64,000 nt of DNA from an uncultured Negativicutes bacterium (GTDB taxonomy: Bacteria > Bacillota > Negativicutes > Veillonellales > Megasphaeraceae), in contig CAADUJ010000008.1 in NCBI GenBank assembly GCA_900752195.1, forward strand, positions 42,261 to 106,260, in the 5' to 3' direction. The notes beneath the pieces were generated by a model, which saw only the letters and a list, made by a program, of their open reading frames with translations, did not search any database and was not told the DNA's origin. Shown here piece after piece: positions 1 through 8,816 of the stretch (position 1 is its first letter; each line of letters starts with the position of its first letter). The position numbers and the translations under genes are program-made.

Positions 1-1053
1 GAAACAGGCAAAGCAAACCTCGCCTGCATGGCTATGCTCGATGAAGCTAATACATCGACCTATGGCACACCGGTACCAACAGAAGTATCCCTTACCGTTG
101 AAAAAGGTCCGTTCATCGTCGTTACAGGCCATGATTTAAAGGACCTGGAACTCCTCTTGAAGCAGACCGAAGGAAAAGGCATCAACATTTATACGCATGG
201 TGAAATGCTTCCGGCTCATGGCTATCCGGAATTGAAGAAATACAAGCACTTAAAAGGCAACTTTGGTACAGCTTGGCAAAACCAGCAAAAAGAATTCGAC
301 GGCGTCCCCGGTGCGTTCCTCTTTACGACGAACTGCCTCATGCCGCCTCGTCCATCCTATAAAGCCAATGTCTTTACGACTGAAACAGTTTCCTTCCCTG
401 GCGTCGTTCACATCAGCGAAGACAAGGATTTCACACCAGTCATCGAAAAAGCTCTCGAACTCGGTGGTTATGCCGAAGATCAGCACTTCACCGGTATCAA
501 TGGCGGTCATAAAGTCATGACTGGTTTCGGTCACGGCACGATTCTCTCTGTAGCAGATAAAGTCGTCGACGCTGTAAAAGCCGGTGCCATTAAGCACTTC
601 TTCCTCGTCGGCGGTTGCGACGGCGCTCGTCCTGGCCGTAACTACTACACCAATTTCGTTAAACAGACTCCGGCCGATACGGTTATCCTCACGTTGGCTT
701 GCGGCAAATACCGCTTCAACGACCTCGACATCGATACGATTGGTGGTCTCCCCCGCATCATGGACATGGGCCAGTGCAACGATGCCTACGGCGCTATTCA
801 GGTAGCCCTCGCCCTCGCCAAAGTTTTCGATTGCGGTGTCAACGACCTTCCTCTTACACTCGTACTCTCGTGGTATGAACAGAAGGCTGTATGCATCCTC
901 CTGACACTTCTCTATCTCGGCCTCAAGAATATCTATCTTGGACCTACACTTCCGGCCTTCCTCTCGAAGAACGTATTGAACTACCTCGTAGAAAACTTCA
1001 ATATCACCCCGACGAGCACACCGGAAGAAGATTTGAAAAAGATTTTAGGATAA
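1..1053 (+). CDS. hcp: Hydroxylamine reductase / hybrid cluster protein, 3' part (5' end outside window)
   Basis: The frame is open from the first base, so only the C-terminal 350 residues are present; Hcp is usually about 530-550 residues. Hcp is a cytoplasmic iron-sulfur-oxygen protein of anaerobes that reduces nitric oxide or hydroxylamine in nitrosative stress defence. Hybrid-cluster ligand motifs are visible in family order: HGEMLPAHGYP (Glu), FTTNC (Cys), GGCDGAR (Cys), LACGKYRF (Cys), MGQCND (Cys) and SWYEQKAV (Glu). The N-terminal cysteine motif for the second cluster lies outside the window. A strong terminator follows at 1119-1170, so this is the last gene of its transcript. Confidence 0.95.
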   Translation, partial: ETGKANLACMAMLDEANTSTYGTPVPTEVSLTVEKGPFIVVTGHDLKDLELLLKQTEGKGINIYTHGEMLPAHGYPELKKYKHLKGNFGTAWQNQQKEFDGVPGAFLFTTNCLMPPRPSYKANVFTTETVSFPGVVHISEDKDFTPVIEKALELGGYAEDQHFTGINGGHKVMTGFGHGTILSVADKVVDAVKAGAIKHFFLVGGCDGARPGRNYYTNFVKQTPADTVILTLACGKYRFNDLDIDTIGGLPRIMDMGQCNDAYGAIQVALALAKVFDCGVNDLPLTLVLSWYEQKAVCILLTLLYLGLKNIYLGPTLPAFLSKNVLNYLVENFNITPTSTPEEDLKKILG

Positions 1054-1118
1054 TCCGACAAAAAAATAGAGCTGTGCTAAAATAAACGTTTACAGCAACT
1101 CTAAACAGTAGACCATTT

Positions 1119-1170
1119 AAGGGGCTGTAACAAAATGAATTTGTTACTCGTTTTGTTACAGCCCCTTTTT
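1119..1170 (+). terminator. Rho-independent terminator after hcp
   Basis: A perfect 15-bp stem: GGGGCTGTAACAAAA at 1121-1135 pairs with TTTTGTTACAGCCCC at 1151-1165, followed by a T run to 1170. A smaller dyad (GTAACAAA / TTTGTTAC) is nested in it. Confidence 0.85.
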
Positions 1171-1178
1171 GCTTCCGA

Positions 1179-1238
1179 TATAAAACAGATGGCTGGCATT
1201 TTTCATACATATGAAAAATGCCAGCCATCTGTTTTATA
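1179..1238. repeat. Perfect 28-bp inverted repeat with 4-nt loop
   Basis: TATAAAACAGATGGCTGGCA continuing to 1206 is exactly complementary to 1211-1238, leaving only ACAT as the loop. It lies between the hcp terminator and the 3' end of the minus-strand HAD gene. There is no clear T run on either side, so a standard terminator role is uncertain. It may be the terminator of the minus-strand operon, a cruciform or a remnant of a mobile element. Nothing recognisable is coded between 1054 and 1350. Confidence 0.8.
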
Positions 1239-1350
1239 CGCTTTTGATAAGCCTTGCCAATTTTATTTTCGCAAGTTGCAGTACCGTTTGTGAGAAATGC
1301 ATGGTTCTTTTTGGACAGCACCATACTGGAAAACCCGTTCTTTCGCATGG

Positions 1351-2214
1351 TTAGGAAGGTGACAATCCTGCTTGTTTTAAAGAAGCTCCCTGACAAAGGA
1401 AAAACCGTTGCACCACTTCTAATAATCCCTGTTCGTCGTTGGAATGCTTCGTCACATAATCAGCAACGGATTTAACTTCACTAGGAGCATTCGCCATGGC
1501 TACTCCTACCTGTGCATACTGCAACATACCGATATCATTATAGCCGTCCCCACAAAATACAATTTGTGAGGGAGAAATGTGCAGCCCTGAGAAAAGCCGC
1601 TTCATACCGTACGATTTATCTACTCCATACGGAGTAACTTCCAGACAGTTCGGTTCAGAATGATACAGCGACGCTCTGCCCATATAGCGACTCTCTAAAC
1701 TACGTTGTACCTGTGTCAGTTGAGATGAACTTCCTGTGAGCACACACTGGCATACGTTCTCTGGAATATGATCGATAAAGTTTTCATGCCATTCAATCGG
1801 CAGATGACTCCATTTAGACTCATTCTTCATGAATGCATCCGGACAGGTTCCGCTGATGATACGATTCGTATCGTACGTCATGATTCCTAATCCATACTGA
1901 TATGCATCGTTCCATATATCCAGGAGAAGAGAGTGCGATAAATAGGTTTCAAACAACCGTTTCCCCGTCCTGTAATGCTGCACAATGGAACCATTAAAAG
2001 CGACCATATAGCCATCGAAAGAATCAAAACCCAATTGTTTTGCAATAGGATATATGCCTTCAAGCGGTCTTCCCGAAGCCAGCACAATTCGAATACCTTG
2101 TGTTTGCAAAGCCACCAGAACATCTCTTGTCTTAGGATCCAGTACTTTGTCTGACGTAACAGTCGTCCCATCAATATCCAATACAAGCCAACTATACGAA
2201 TGCAAATTCTTCAC
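1351..2214 (-). CDS. Cof-type HAD-superfamily sugar/metabolite phosphatase
   Basis: About 287 residues, typical for the Cof/YbiV subfamily, cytoplasmic Mg-dependent phosphatases of small phosphorylated metabolites. Motif I is DIDGTT near residue 13, motif II LASGRP near 45, the motif III lysine lies near DKSYGMK, and motif IV is GDGYND near 222. A Cof cap domain fills the middle. The substrate cannot be read from sequence. It is the last gene of the deoR-dsdA operon, 12 bp after dsdA. The start is uncertain: GTG at 2214 has poor spacing, while TTG at 2205 sits behind an AAGGTG sequence. Confidence 0.88.
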   Translation of the reverse strand: MKNLHSYSWLVLDIDGTTVTSDKVLDPKTRDVLVALQTQGIRIVLASGRPLEGIYPIAKQLGFDSFDGYMVAFNGSIVQHYRTGKRLFETYLSHSLLLDIWNDAYQYGLGIMTYDTNRIISGTCPDAFMKNESKWSHLPIEWHENFIDHIPENVCQCVLTGSSSQLTQVQRSLESRYMGRASLYHSEPNCLEVTPYGVDKSYGMKRLFSGLHISPSQIVFCGDGYNDIGMLQYAQVGVAMANAPSEVKSVADYVTKHSNDEQGLLEVVQRFFLCQGASLKQAGLSPS

Positions 2215-2226
2215 CTTATATTTCGA

Positions 2227-3546
2227 TTATACTCCCATTTTCAAATACGCCTTACGAACGTCTTCCGGAACCATACTACCGCCTGTTGCCCAAGCAATAT
2301 GTGTAGCCTGAGGCATGACGCTTTCTAAACCATTCTGGCGGATATATTGCGTTAGTACATCCGATTGGAGAAACGCTGCAAAAGCTGCACAAGAACTCGG
2401 TTCAATAAAGATATGTTCATTATCCAACAATCCGCGCATTAAATCGTACAACGTGTTATCCTGAATCGTTGCAATACCTGAAAGCAAAGGTTCCACAACA
2501 CGTCCTACGAACGCAGACGGGCGGCCTACAGCCAGTCCATCGGCTTCCGTTCGACCATCAATACCTACATCCTCTACAGAGATGCCGTCGTGCAATCCCG
2601 TAGCCATTCCTAACAACATGCAGCAAGCATGCGTCGGTTCCGTAAAGAAGCAGTGCACGTTGTCTCCAAATATTTCTTTCAATCCAAATGTTACACCACC
2701 GGGCGCACCACCAATACCACAAGGAATATATACGAACAGAGGATGATCGGCATCTACCGTAATATCCATATCTCGTAGTTGTGCCTGTAATCGACCACCA
2801 GCAACACTATAGCCTAAGAACAAGTCCTTAGAATTTTCATCATCTACAAAATAGCTCATTGGATCGGCGTCTGAATTCTTACGTCCTTGTTCTACAGCAG
2901 CACAGTAATTGTCTTTATATTCAATTACCGTAACGCCTCTGCTACGCAGCAACTCTTTTTTCCACTGTTTTGCATCTGCCGACATGTGTACGATGACAGT
3001 AAAACCAATCTTAGCGCTCATGATGCCAATACTCATTCCAAGATTGCCCGTACTACCTACTTGTACTGTATATTGGCTGAAAAATTTCTGGAATTGCGGT
3101 TCAGCCAATTTCGCATAATTATCGCTTTCTTTTAAAAGACCTTCTTTAAGAGCCAGCTCTTCTGCGTGTTTCAGTACTTCATAAATACCACCCCGTGCTT
3201 TTACAGAGCCGGATATAGGTAAATCGCTATCCATCTTTAAAAATAACGATCCTTCTATAGCAGCATGATAGTTCTGATCTAAAAACTGTTGCATAGACGG
3301 AATTTTTCGCAACTCCGATTCAATAATACCTTTCGTCGCCTTTAATTCTGGAAATACCGTTTCCAAATAAGGGGCAAAGCGCTGCAACCGTTTTTCAGCA
3401 TCTACAATATCTTCTGTCGACACAGCATGAATATTCCATTTTTCTTGGGGGCATCTTTTAGGATTCAGCCAAAACGTTTCTTTTAATCCTGCTGCATCTT
3501 TCACAGCCGGAATCGTATCTTTATATTGTTCAATATTTTTTACCAT
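2227..3546 (-). CDS. dsdA: D-serine ammonia-lyase (D-serine dehydratase)
   Basis: A PLP enzyme of about 439 residues converting D-serine, and less well D-threonine, to pyruvate (or 2-oxobutyrate) and ammonia in the cytoplasm. The PLP lysine lies in SVKARGGIYEVL, the phosphate-binding loop is GSTGNLGMSIG, and the C-terminal PCGIGGAPGG loop and EPSSCAAFA fit DsdA. I start at the ATG of MVKNIEQ, 11 bases after AAGGAG; an upstream ATG at 3555 is only 2 bases from the SD. The gene sits 16 bp from the upstream AGCS symporter and 12 bp from the HAD phosphatase. No dsdC-type LysR regulator is present; a DeoR regulator heads the operon. Confidence 0.95.
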   Translation of the reverse strand: MVKNIEQYKDTIPAVKDAAGLKETFWLNPKRCPQEKWNIHAVSTEDIVDAEKRLQRFAPYLETVFPELKATKGIIESELRKIPSMQQFLDQNYHAAIEGSLFLKMDSDLPISGSVKARGGIYEVLKHAEELALKEGLLKESDNYAKLAEPQFQKFFSQYTVQVGSTGNLGMSIGIMSAKIGFTVIVHMSADAKQWKKELLRSRGVTVIEYKDNYCAAVEQGRKNSDADPMSYFVDDENSKDLFLGYSVAGGRLQAQLRDMDITVDADHPLFVYIPCGIGGAPGGVTFGLKEIFGDNVHCFFTEPTHACCMLLGMATGLHDGISVEDVGIDGRTEADGLAVGRPSAFVGRVVEPLLSGIATIQDNTLYDLMRGLLDNEHIFIEPSSCAAFAAFLQSDVLTQYIRQNGLESVMPQATHIAWATGGSMVPEDVRKAYLKMGV

Positions 3547-3562
3547 AGTATCCATATCTCCT

Positions 3563-4918
3563 TCATCTTTTATAAATGAACCCCTTTGATGGGTCTAAGA
3601 ATTCTTTTGTTAATTGACGAACTTCCTTCGATAAAAAAACCATTGCAATAATATTGGGAATAATCAACAAAGCCAAACAGATATCCTGTATAGACCATAC
3701 CAGATGAATGGTCCCTATACTACCGATTACGATTAATATGGGGAATGCAAACCGATACGCTTTATCCCAATGCTCCCGATGTAAAAATGTCAGGCTTACA
3801 TGTCCAAAGTACCATTGGTTCATTATAGAAGTCACAGCAAACAATAGTAAGCTCACGTACATGATGTATCGCATGCCCGGAATGACCGAATCAAATGCCG
3901 TAGCCGTTAAGGTAGCTGCATTGGAACTTACCGTATGAGCCTGCGTCAATAATATGACAAAACCCGTAGTACTACAAATCAAAAAGGTATCCACAAACAC
4001 TTCTATGATTCCATAAAAGCCTTGGCGCACAGGATGATCTACATTAGCAGAAGCGTGAAAGACAGGTGCCGTTCCCTCTCCCGCTTCATTTGAATATAAG
4101 CCTCGCGCCACACCATATCGCATGGCTTCTTTCATGGTATACCCCATTGCAGCCCCTGCTCCAGCCTGAAAGGTAAACGCGTGCGTAACGATGTTGCTAA
4201 ACATCCCTGGCACATCTTGTATATGGAGGAGTAACACGACCAGGCCTCCCACTATATAGAGACCTGCCATAATGGGTACGACACGCTGGCATACACTGAT
4301 AAGGCGTTTGAACCCACCGCTGATGACAAAGGTCACCACTATACCGACTATAAGGGCTGAGACTACATTAGGCATGTAAAAGGCATCGCCCATCACTTGC
4401 GCTATTGTATTCGATTGGATGAGTGTAGCCCCACAGTTTTGAATAAATAAGAGGATTGCTACGACGCCACCTAACCGATGCCATCCTAAGCGTTTGGATA
4501 TATAGTAAAAAGAACCACCTGTAATATTCCCTTTGCTGTCATGGCCATGATACGTAACACCCATGACAATTTCACCAAACTTAGTTGCCATACCAAAGAA
4601 TGCTGCAAACCACATCCAGAACAGGGCTCCGTCACCGCCGGATAAAATTGCCGTTGAGACGCCGACAATATTACCGCTGCCAACGCAACTAGCCAGAGAT
4701 GCAAATAATGATTGTATCGATGAGCATCCTTTTGCATCATTTTTTTCTTTGTTCTCTGCCTTTTTAAAGAGGCCACGAGGAATCAGATAGAGACAGCGAA
4801 GCTGAATACCTCCTGTCATAATCGTATAAAGCACACCTAAGCCCAGCAGTGCAAACAAAAGCCAGTCTCCCCATAATGCAGTTGCGATTACATCTACGAT
4901 TTGCTCTAAGGTTGCCAT
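3563..4918 (-). CDS. Sodium:alanine symporter family (AGCS) amino acid carrier
   Basis: 451 residues with about 10-11 hydrophobic segments, the usual AGCS size. The family imports alanine or glycine with Na+ or H+ at the inner membrane. Family hallmarks are the N-terminal GGIQLRCL region, GSGNIVGVSTAI, GGDGALFWMW, and the GLYSNEAGEGTAP signature near residue 275. It lies directly upstream of dsdA and 12 bp after the phosphodiesterase, so it plausibly imports D-serine, D-alanine or a related small amino acid; that assignment is inference. The SD AGGAGACGCACC before the ATG supports the start. Confidence 0.92.
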   Translation of the reverse strand: MATLEQIVDVIATALWGDWLLFALLGLGVLYTIMTGGIQLRCLYLIPRGLFKKAENKEKNDAKGCSSIQSLFASLASCVGSGNIVGVSTAILSGGDGALFWMWFAAFFGMATKFGEIVMGVTYHGHDSKGNITGGSFYYISKRLGWHRLGGVVAILLFIQNCGATLIQSNTIAQVMGDAFYMPNVVSALIVGIVVTFVISGGFKRLISVCQRVVPIMAGLYIVGGLVVLLLHIQDVPGMFSNIVTHAFTFQAGAGAAMGYTMKEAMRYGVARGLYSNEAGEGTAPVFHASANVDHPVRQGFYGIIEVFVDTFLICSTTGFVILLTQAHTVSSNAATLTATAFDSVIPGMRYIMYVSLLLFAVTSIMNQWYFGHVSLTFLHREHWDKAYRFAFPILIVIGSIGTIHLVWSIQDICLALLIIPNIIAMVFLSKEVRQLTKEFLDPSKGFIYKR

Positions 4919-4930
4919 GGTGCGTCTCCT

Positions 4931-6241
4931 TTATGCCAATATATTACGTCCCTCTGCATCAGGAAGTGATGCTCCCATTAACGATGCCAGGGTAGGGGCT
5001 ACATCAATCAACTTCACGTGATGTACCTCCCCTTTTGTAATACCTTTTCCCGCGAGCATAAAAGACGCTCTCATTTCCGGAAATTCATTATTATAGCCAT
5101 GCTGAGCCTTTTGCGTCAACGTCGTCCGCTTATACGCACCCGTTACATCATCGCGTATTTCATATCCTTTTTGGGAAATGAGCACATACGATGCATCTGG
5201 GAAGCCACCACGCTGACGAGCCTCCTCACCCGTTAATACAGCAAAGATACCATTCTCCGGATCTGCCGCCAGTGTAGTCAGCACCGTTTCCAAACATTTT
5301 CTATCCTCATCATCAGCGTCTTCAGACAGGCGTATTTCAGAAATACCGCCAGCTCTTTGGCTGAACGCTTTCCAACTTTTCAGCTGTCCCTGTTCATCCA
5401 GTGTAAGTAAGCCCGCCTTTTGAAGTGCTACATTGGGACAAATATTATGAGTATTGTCCATCGTTCCATGATCTGATACGGCACAAACAATATAATTGCC
5501 TTGAGAAAGTTCATCGACTTTTTGAACTAACTGTCCCACCATGGCATCTATCTTTTCCAAGCTGTTTGCAGCTTCTTTACTATAAACGCCATAGGTATGT
5601 GCACTTTCATCGAAACTAGCAAAATAGGCACTTAAGAAGAAGGGTTTATCATGGCCTGCTAGCTTGTGCGTAAGCAACCATTCTGCCGCCTTATATCGCT
5701 GCTGGTCACCGTGGTCTGAAAGGTCAAGGCCGCCAGCATAGGTACCAATATCCTTCTCCATTTCTGAAATCAGGCCCTGCGGATGGGCCACAACATCAAT
5801 AAAGGCACTATCCAGGTATGAACCATCCCACCAGAATTCAGGAGCAATAAAATCGCCCTTGGCGCCGACAGAAGTAGGAAATGCAGCACTTCCTACAATA
5901 TATCCTGCTTCCTTTGCTGCTTGCCATAACGTTTTAACACGTGTATTTGCGAACCAATGCCATGCCCCTTTGTGTCGATTTACAGGATCAAAAATGGCAT
6001 TGTTGACAATGCCGTGTACAGCTGGATTGGTTCCAGTAATCATACTCTGATGACAAGGATACGTAAAAGGAGGAAATACACTCTCCATTCCTTCTGTAGC
6101 CACAATCCCCTTATCTACAAAAATGGAAGTCAAAAAAGGAAGATGTACACCTAAACGTGTTTGTTCAAGGACAAATTCTGGCTTCAATGCGTCAATAGAA
6201 ATCAATATGACGTTCGCTTTTTTCTTATCATGATTGTTCAT
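4931..6241 (-). CDS. Alkaline-phosphatase-superfamily phosphodiesterase / nucleotide pyrophosphatase
   Basis: About 436 residues of the type I phosphodiesterase/nucleotide pyrophosphatase family (ENPP-like). Metal and nucleophile motifs are visible: ISIDALKPE at the N-terminus, FPPFTYPCHQSMITG with the Thr nucleophile, DHGDQQRY, VSDHGTMDN and AQHGYNNEFPEMR near the C-terminus. No signal peptide is seen, so the enzyme should be cytoplasmic. The family hydrolyses phosphodiesters or phosphonates; the substrate here is unknown. The gene starts inside the 3' end of deoR, which implies translational coupling. The start is ATG at 6241 or TTG at 6247, both behind AAGGGG. Confidence 0.85.
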   Translation of the reverse strand: MNNHDKKKANVILISIDALKPEFVLEQTRLGVHLPFLTSIFVDKGIVATEGMESVFPPFTYPCHQSMITGTNPAVHGIVNNAIFDPVNRHKGAWHWFANTRVKTLWQAAKEAGYIVGSAAFPTSVGAKGDFIAPEFWWDGSYLDSAFIDVVAHPQGLISEMEKDIGTYAGGLDLSDHGDQQRYKAAEWLLTHKLAGHDKPFFLSAYFASFDESAHTYGVYSKEAANSLEKIDAMVGQLVQKVDELSQGNYIVCAVSDHGTMDNTHNICPNVALQKAGLLTLDEQGQLKSWKAFSQRAGGISEIRLSEDADDEDRKCLETVLTTLAADPENGIFAVLTGEEARQRGGFPDASYVLISQKGYEIRDDVTGAYKRTTLTQKAQHGYNNEFPEMRASFMLAGKGITKGEVHHVKLIDVAPTLASLMGASLPDAEGRNILA

Positions 6242-7070
6242 GATCAAAGCTACCCCTTTCTGGTGATATCACAACGTTAACACCGGCATTTTTAAATTGT
6301 TCGATCTGTTCCGCTGTGATCTGTGAATCCGTAATAAGTGTCGAAACTTGGTCGATACCACACATACGAACTAATGAATTTTTACCTAATTTAGAACTAT
6401 CTGCAATGACTATAATGTGATCAGATGCCTCCATCATACATTTCTGTACAGATAGTTCATCCATTCGTTGATATGTAATACCTGCTTCCACAGAAATGCC
6501 ACACGTTGTCAGATAAAATGTATCGATATGAATTTGCGGAAATATAAGATTGGCAAAACTAGCTACAAAGGCCTCTTCATCGTTTCGGTACAATCCGCCC
6601 GTCACAATTAAAGACACGCCTTGCGTATTGGCTAATTCATTCATAATCGCAAGTGAATTCGTCACAACAGTTAACCCGGTGAACTTGCCCTTCAATTCTT
6701 TTGCCAACAGTAAATTTGTCGTTCCCGAGTCAAGAGCAATGACAGTGTTGTCGTGTATCGTCTTGACAGCTTCTTTGACGATAGCTTCTTTATTATCAAC
6801 CTGACTCGATTTTCGGGCTGCAAAAGATGCATATGGGTCCTTTTCCATCATGCCTGCTGATTTTTCCGACTCATCTTGTATCTCCGGTACAGAAACCTTC
6901 ATCGCTCCACCACGAATGCGTTTTAATAATCCTCTTTCCTCTAATGTAATAAAATCTCGACGAATGGTTTCTCTAGTAGCACCTAACATGTTACAGAGTG
7001 CATGTGTCTTTACGATTGTATTTTCATTTAGTAACTGTAAAATTTCATTATATCTTTGTTCAGCCAGCAT
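6228..7070 (-). CDS. DeoR/GlpR-family transcriptional regulator
   Basis: 280 residues: an N-terminal winged helix (about 1-55, with LCNMLGATRETIRRDF as recognition region and GLLKRIRGGAM as wing) followed by a DeoR C-terminal sensor domain (NTVIALDSGTTNLLLAKEL, VVTNSLAIMNEL, KLGKNSLVRM). These proteins usually repress adjacent catabolic genes and are relieved by a phosphorylated intermediate. The start MLAEQRYNEIL is chosen because AAAGGAG lies 9 bases upstream. The gene heads the five-gene operon and is divergent from an MFS transporter; the shared intergenic region carries repeated TGCCAA motifs that may be its operators. Confidence 0.92.
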   Translation of the reverse strand: MLAEQRYNEILQLLNENTIVKTHALCNMLGATRETIRRDFITLEERGLLKRIRGGAMKVSVPEIQDESEKSAGMMEKDPYASFAARKSSQVDNKEAIVKEAVKTIHDNTVIALDSGTTNLLLAKELKGKFTGLTVVTNSLAIMNELANTQGVSLIVTGGLYRNDEEAFVASFANLIFPQIHIDTFYLTTCGISVEAGITYQRMDELSVQKCMMEASDHIIVIADSSKLGKNSLVRMCGIDQVSTLITDSQITAEQIEQFKNAGVNVVISPERGSFDHEQS

Positions 7071-7115
7071 AATAACTGCTCCTTTACAAAAAGCCAATTC
7101 TGTTTACTTGTTCGT

Positions 7116-7145
7116 ATTGTAACATACTTTATATGGCATTTGCAA
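7116..7145 (-). promoter_or_regulatory. Predicted sigma-70 promoter of the deoR-dsdA operon
   Basis: On the minus strand TTGCAA (7140-7145) and TACAAT (7116-7121) are separated by 18 bases, about 50 bases upstream of the deoR ATG. Confidence 0.55.
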
Positions 7146-7161
7146 CTTAATTTGCATTTTA

Positions 7162-7270
7162 TTGGCAATTTTTGCCTTTTTATAGCAATAAATGCCAACA
7201 AATAGCCTATTTTTACTTTTATTTTGCCAATATTTTACATATTTTGTCTTGACATGCCAATATCGTGCCA
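7162..7270. promoter_or_regulatory. Cluster of TGCCAA/TTGGCA repeats, candidate DeoR operators
   Basis: The AT-rich divergent region holds TTGGCA at 7162, TGCCAA at 7193, 7225 and 7255, and TGCCA at 7266, the last two lying between the -35 and -10 boxes of the MFS promoter. Repeated half sites in a divergent region shared with a DeoR gene suggest its binding sites; this is inferred from position only. Confidence 0.5.
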
Positions 7271-7277
7271 GTATACT
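7249..7277 (+). promoter_or_regulatory. Strong sigma-70 promoter of the MFS transporter
   Basis: TTGACA at 7249-7254 and TATACT at 7272-7277 are separated by exactly 17 bases. TGCCAA motifs fall within the spacer, which would allow repression by promoter occlusion. Confidence 0.8.
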
Positions 7278-7362
7278 AAGCATATCAATTCTGTTGCTTA
7301 TCTCTCTTTTCTCTATGTTTTCGTATTACGTTTCACATAATCACATTAAGGAGTGAATGGAT

Positions 7363-8631
7363 ATGTCATTTCAGACAAAGGAATTAGACAAAAAATGGAT
7401 TTCCTTTGGAATGCTCGTCTTAGGTGCCGGAACGATTTACAAACTCGGCTTTTTAAAGGATGCATTCTACGTTCCTATGCAGGAATTCATGGGACTCACA
7501 CACACGCAAATAGGTACGGCCATGAGCATCGCCGGTCTTATTTCCACGTTCGGCTTCCTTGCCTCTATCTATTTGACCGATCGTATTTCCAAGAAAATCA
7601 TGATTCCCATGGCGCTGATTGGCATCTGTCTTTGTGGTTTATGGTTATCGACCTTTCCGTCGTATCCCGTATTCCTATTGATTTATTGCCTATTAGCCGT
7701 ATTTGCCGATATGTTCTATTGGCCAACCATGTTAAAAACGGTCCGTCTTTTGGGCAATCCAGAAGAACAAGGCCGTATGTTCGGCATCATGGAAGCCGGC
7801 CGCGGCCTCATGGATACGATCGTGGCATTCTGCGCGCTTGGTATTTTTTCTGCTCTTGGCAGCACGGCATTCGGTCTGCGGTGTGCCATTTTATTCTATG
7901 CAATCTTGCCCGGTATCATCGGCATCATCATGTTCTTCTTATTGGATCCCGATAGTAAACAGCCTTCTGCAGAAGAACAGGAATCTGTTAGTGCACATCA
8001 AAAGGCCTGGGCTGGCGCCATCCAGGCTCTTAAAAACAAAAAAATCTGGCTCGTCTCCTTTAATATCTTCCTGGTATATAGCGTATACTGCGGTATCACG
8101 TATTTCATCCCGTTCCTCAAGGAAGCCTATGCCGTTCCAGCTGCCCTGGTCGGGGTATATGGCATCATCAATCAGTATGGTTTAAAAATGTTTGGCGGCC
8201 CTATCGGCGGCGTCCTAGCTGATAAGGTATTTCATTCGCCGACCAAATATCTGCGCATGGGATTCTTGATTACGGCTATCATTTTGATTTGCTTTACATG
8301 GATGCCCTACGATTCCATGGGCGTCTGGGCCGGTGTCGTAATCTCCCTCTGCATCAGTGCCTGTGTTTACACGATGCGTGCCATTTTCTTCGCGCCTATG
8401 GATGAAATCGGCGTACCTCGCGAAATCACGGGTTCTGCCATGTCTATGGCCTCCTTCATTGGCTATCTGCCTGGAGCTTTTATGTACGTCGTATATGGCA
8501 CAATTCTCGATAGCTATGCCGGTATCGGCGGTTACCAGATTGTCTTTACTATTATGGCTGCCTTTGCAATCCTGGGCATTCTTCTCAGCAGTGTAATCGT
8601 CCGTCAAATGAATACCGTAAAGAAAGCGTAA
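7363..8631 (+). CDS. Major facilitator superfamily transporter
   Basis: 422 residues with about 12 predicted membrane helices, a typical MFS inner-membrane transporter. Short conserved loops such as YLTDRISKK after helix 2 and GGVLADKVFHSPTKYLR in the C-terminal half match the two-fold MFS repeat. It resembles sugar-phosphate or organic-anion type MFS proteins, but the substrate cannot be assigned. The start is the second ATG, 9 bases after AAGGAG; the first ATG at 7357 is only 3 bases away. It is transcribed divergently from the deoR operon and probably co-regulated, so it may import the substrate that operon degrades. Confidence 0.88.
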   Translation: MSFQTKELDKKWISFGMLVLGAGTIYKLGFLKDAFYVPMQEFMGLTHTQIGTAMSIAGLISTFGFLASIYLTDRISKKIMIPMALIGICLCGLWLSTFPSYPVFLLIYCLLAVFADMFYWPTMLKTVRLLGNPEEQGRMFGIMEAGRGLMDTIVAFCALGIFSALGSTAFGLRCAILFYAILPGIIGIIMFFLLDPDSKQPSAEEQESVSAHQKAWAGAIQALKNKKIWLVSFNIFLVYSVYCGITYFIPFLKEAYAVPAALVGVYGIINQYGLKMFGGPIGGVLADKVFHSPTKYLRMGFLITAIILICFTWMPYDSMGVWAGVVISLCISACVYTMRAIFFAPMDEIGVPREITGSAMSMASFIGYLPGAFMYVVYGTILDSYAGIGGYQIVFTIMAAFAILGILLSSVIVRQMNTVKKA

Positions 8632-8667
8632 CATCACCCTGGAAAAACAGGACATGACATAGTAGCA

Positions 8668-8705
8668 TTAAAAAAAGCGGATTTTTAAAAAAATCCGCTT
8701 TTTTG
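8668..8705. terminator. Bidirectional terminator between MFS gene and small secreted protein
   Basis: AAAAGCGGATTTTT and AAAAATCCGCTTTT form an A/T-flanked stem that ends the plus-strand MFS transcript and can also serve the convergent minus-strand gene at 8817-9128. Bases 8706-8816 show nothing else. Confidence 0.8.
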
Positions 8706-8816
8706 ATGCACAGTGTTACCATTCATCTTGTCTTCTCACCTATTTATGGGTTGAATAAACCTCGTTATGCCCTATAGCCATGGTGCCAGTTCTAATGCGT
8801 CAGCCAATTCTGTGCA

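Noticed and set aside
1004..1396. Minus-strand open frame of 130 codons, possible transposase remnant
   Set aside because: It runs through the hcp terminator and the 28-bp inverted repeat and overlaps two real genes. No recognisable domain and no RBS.
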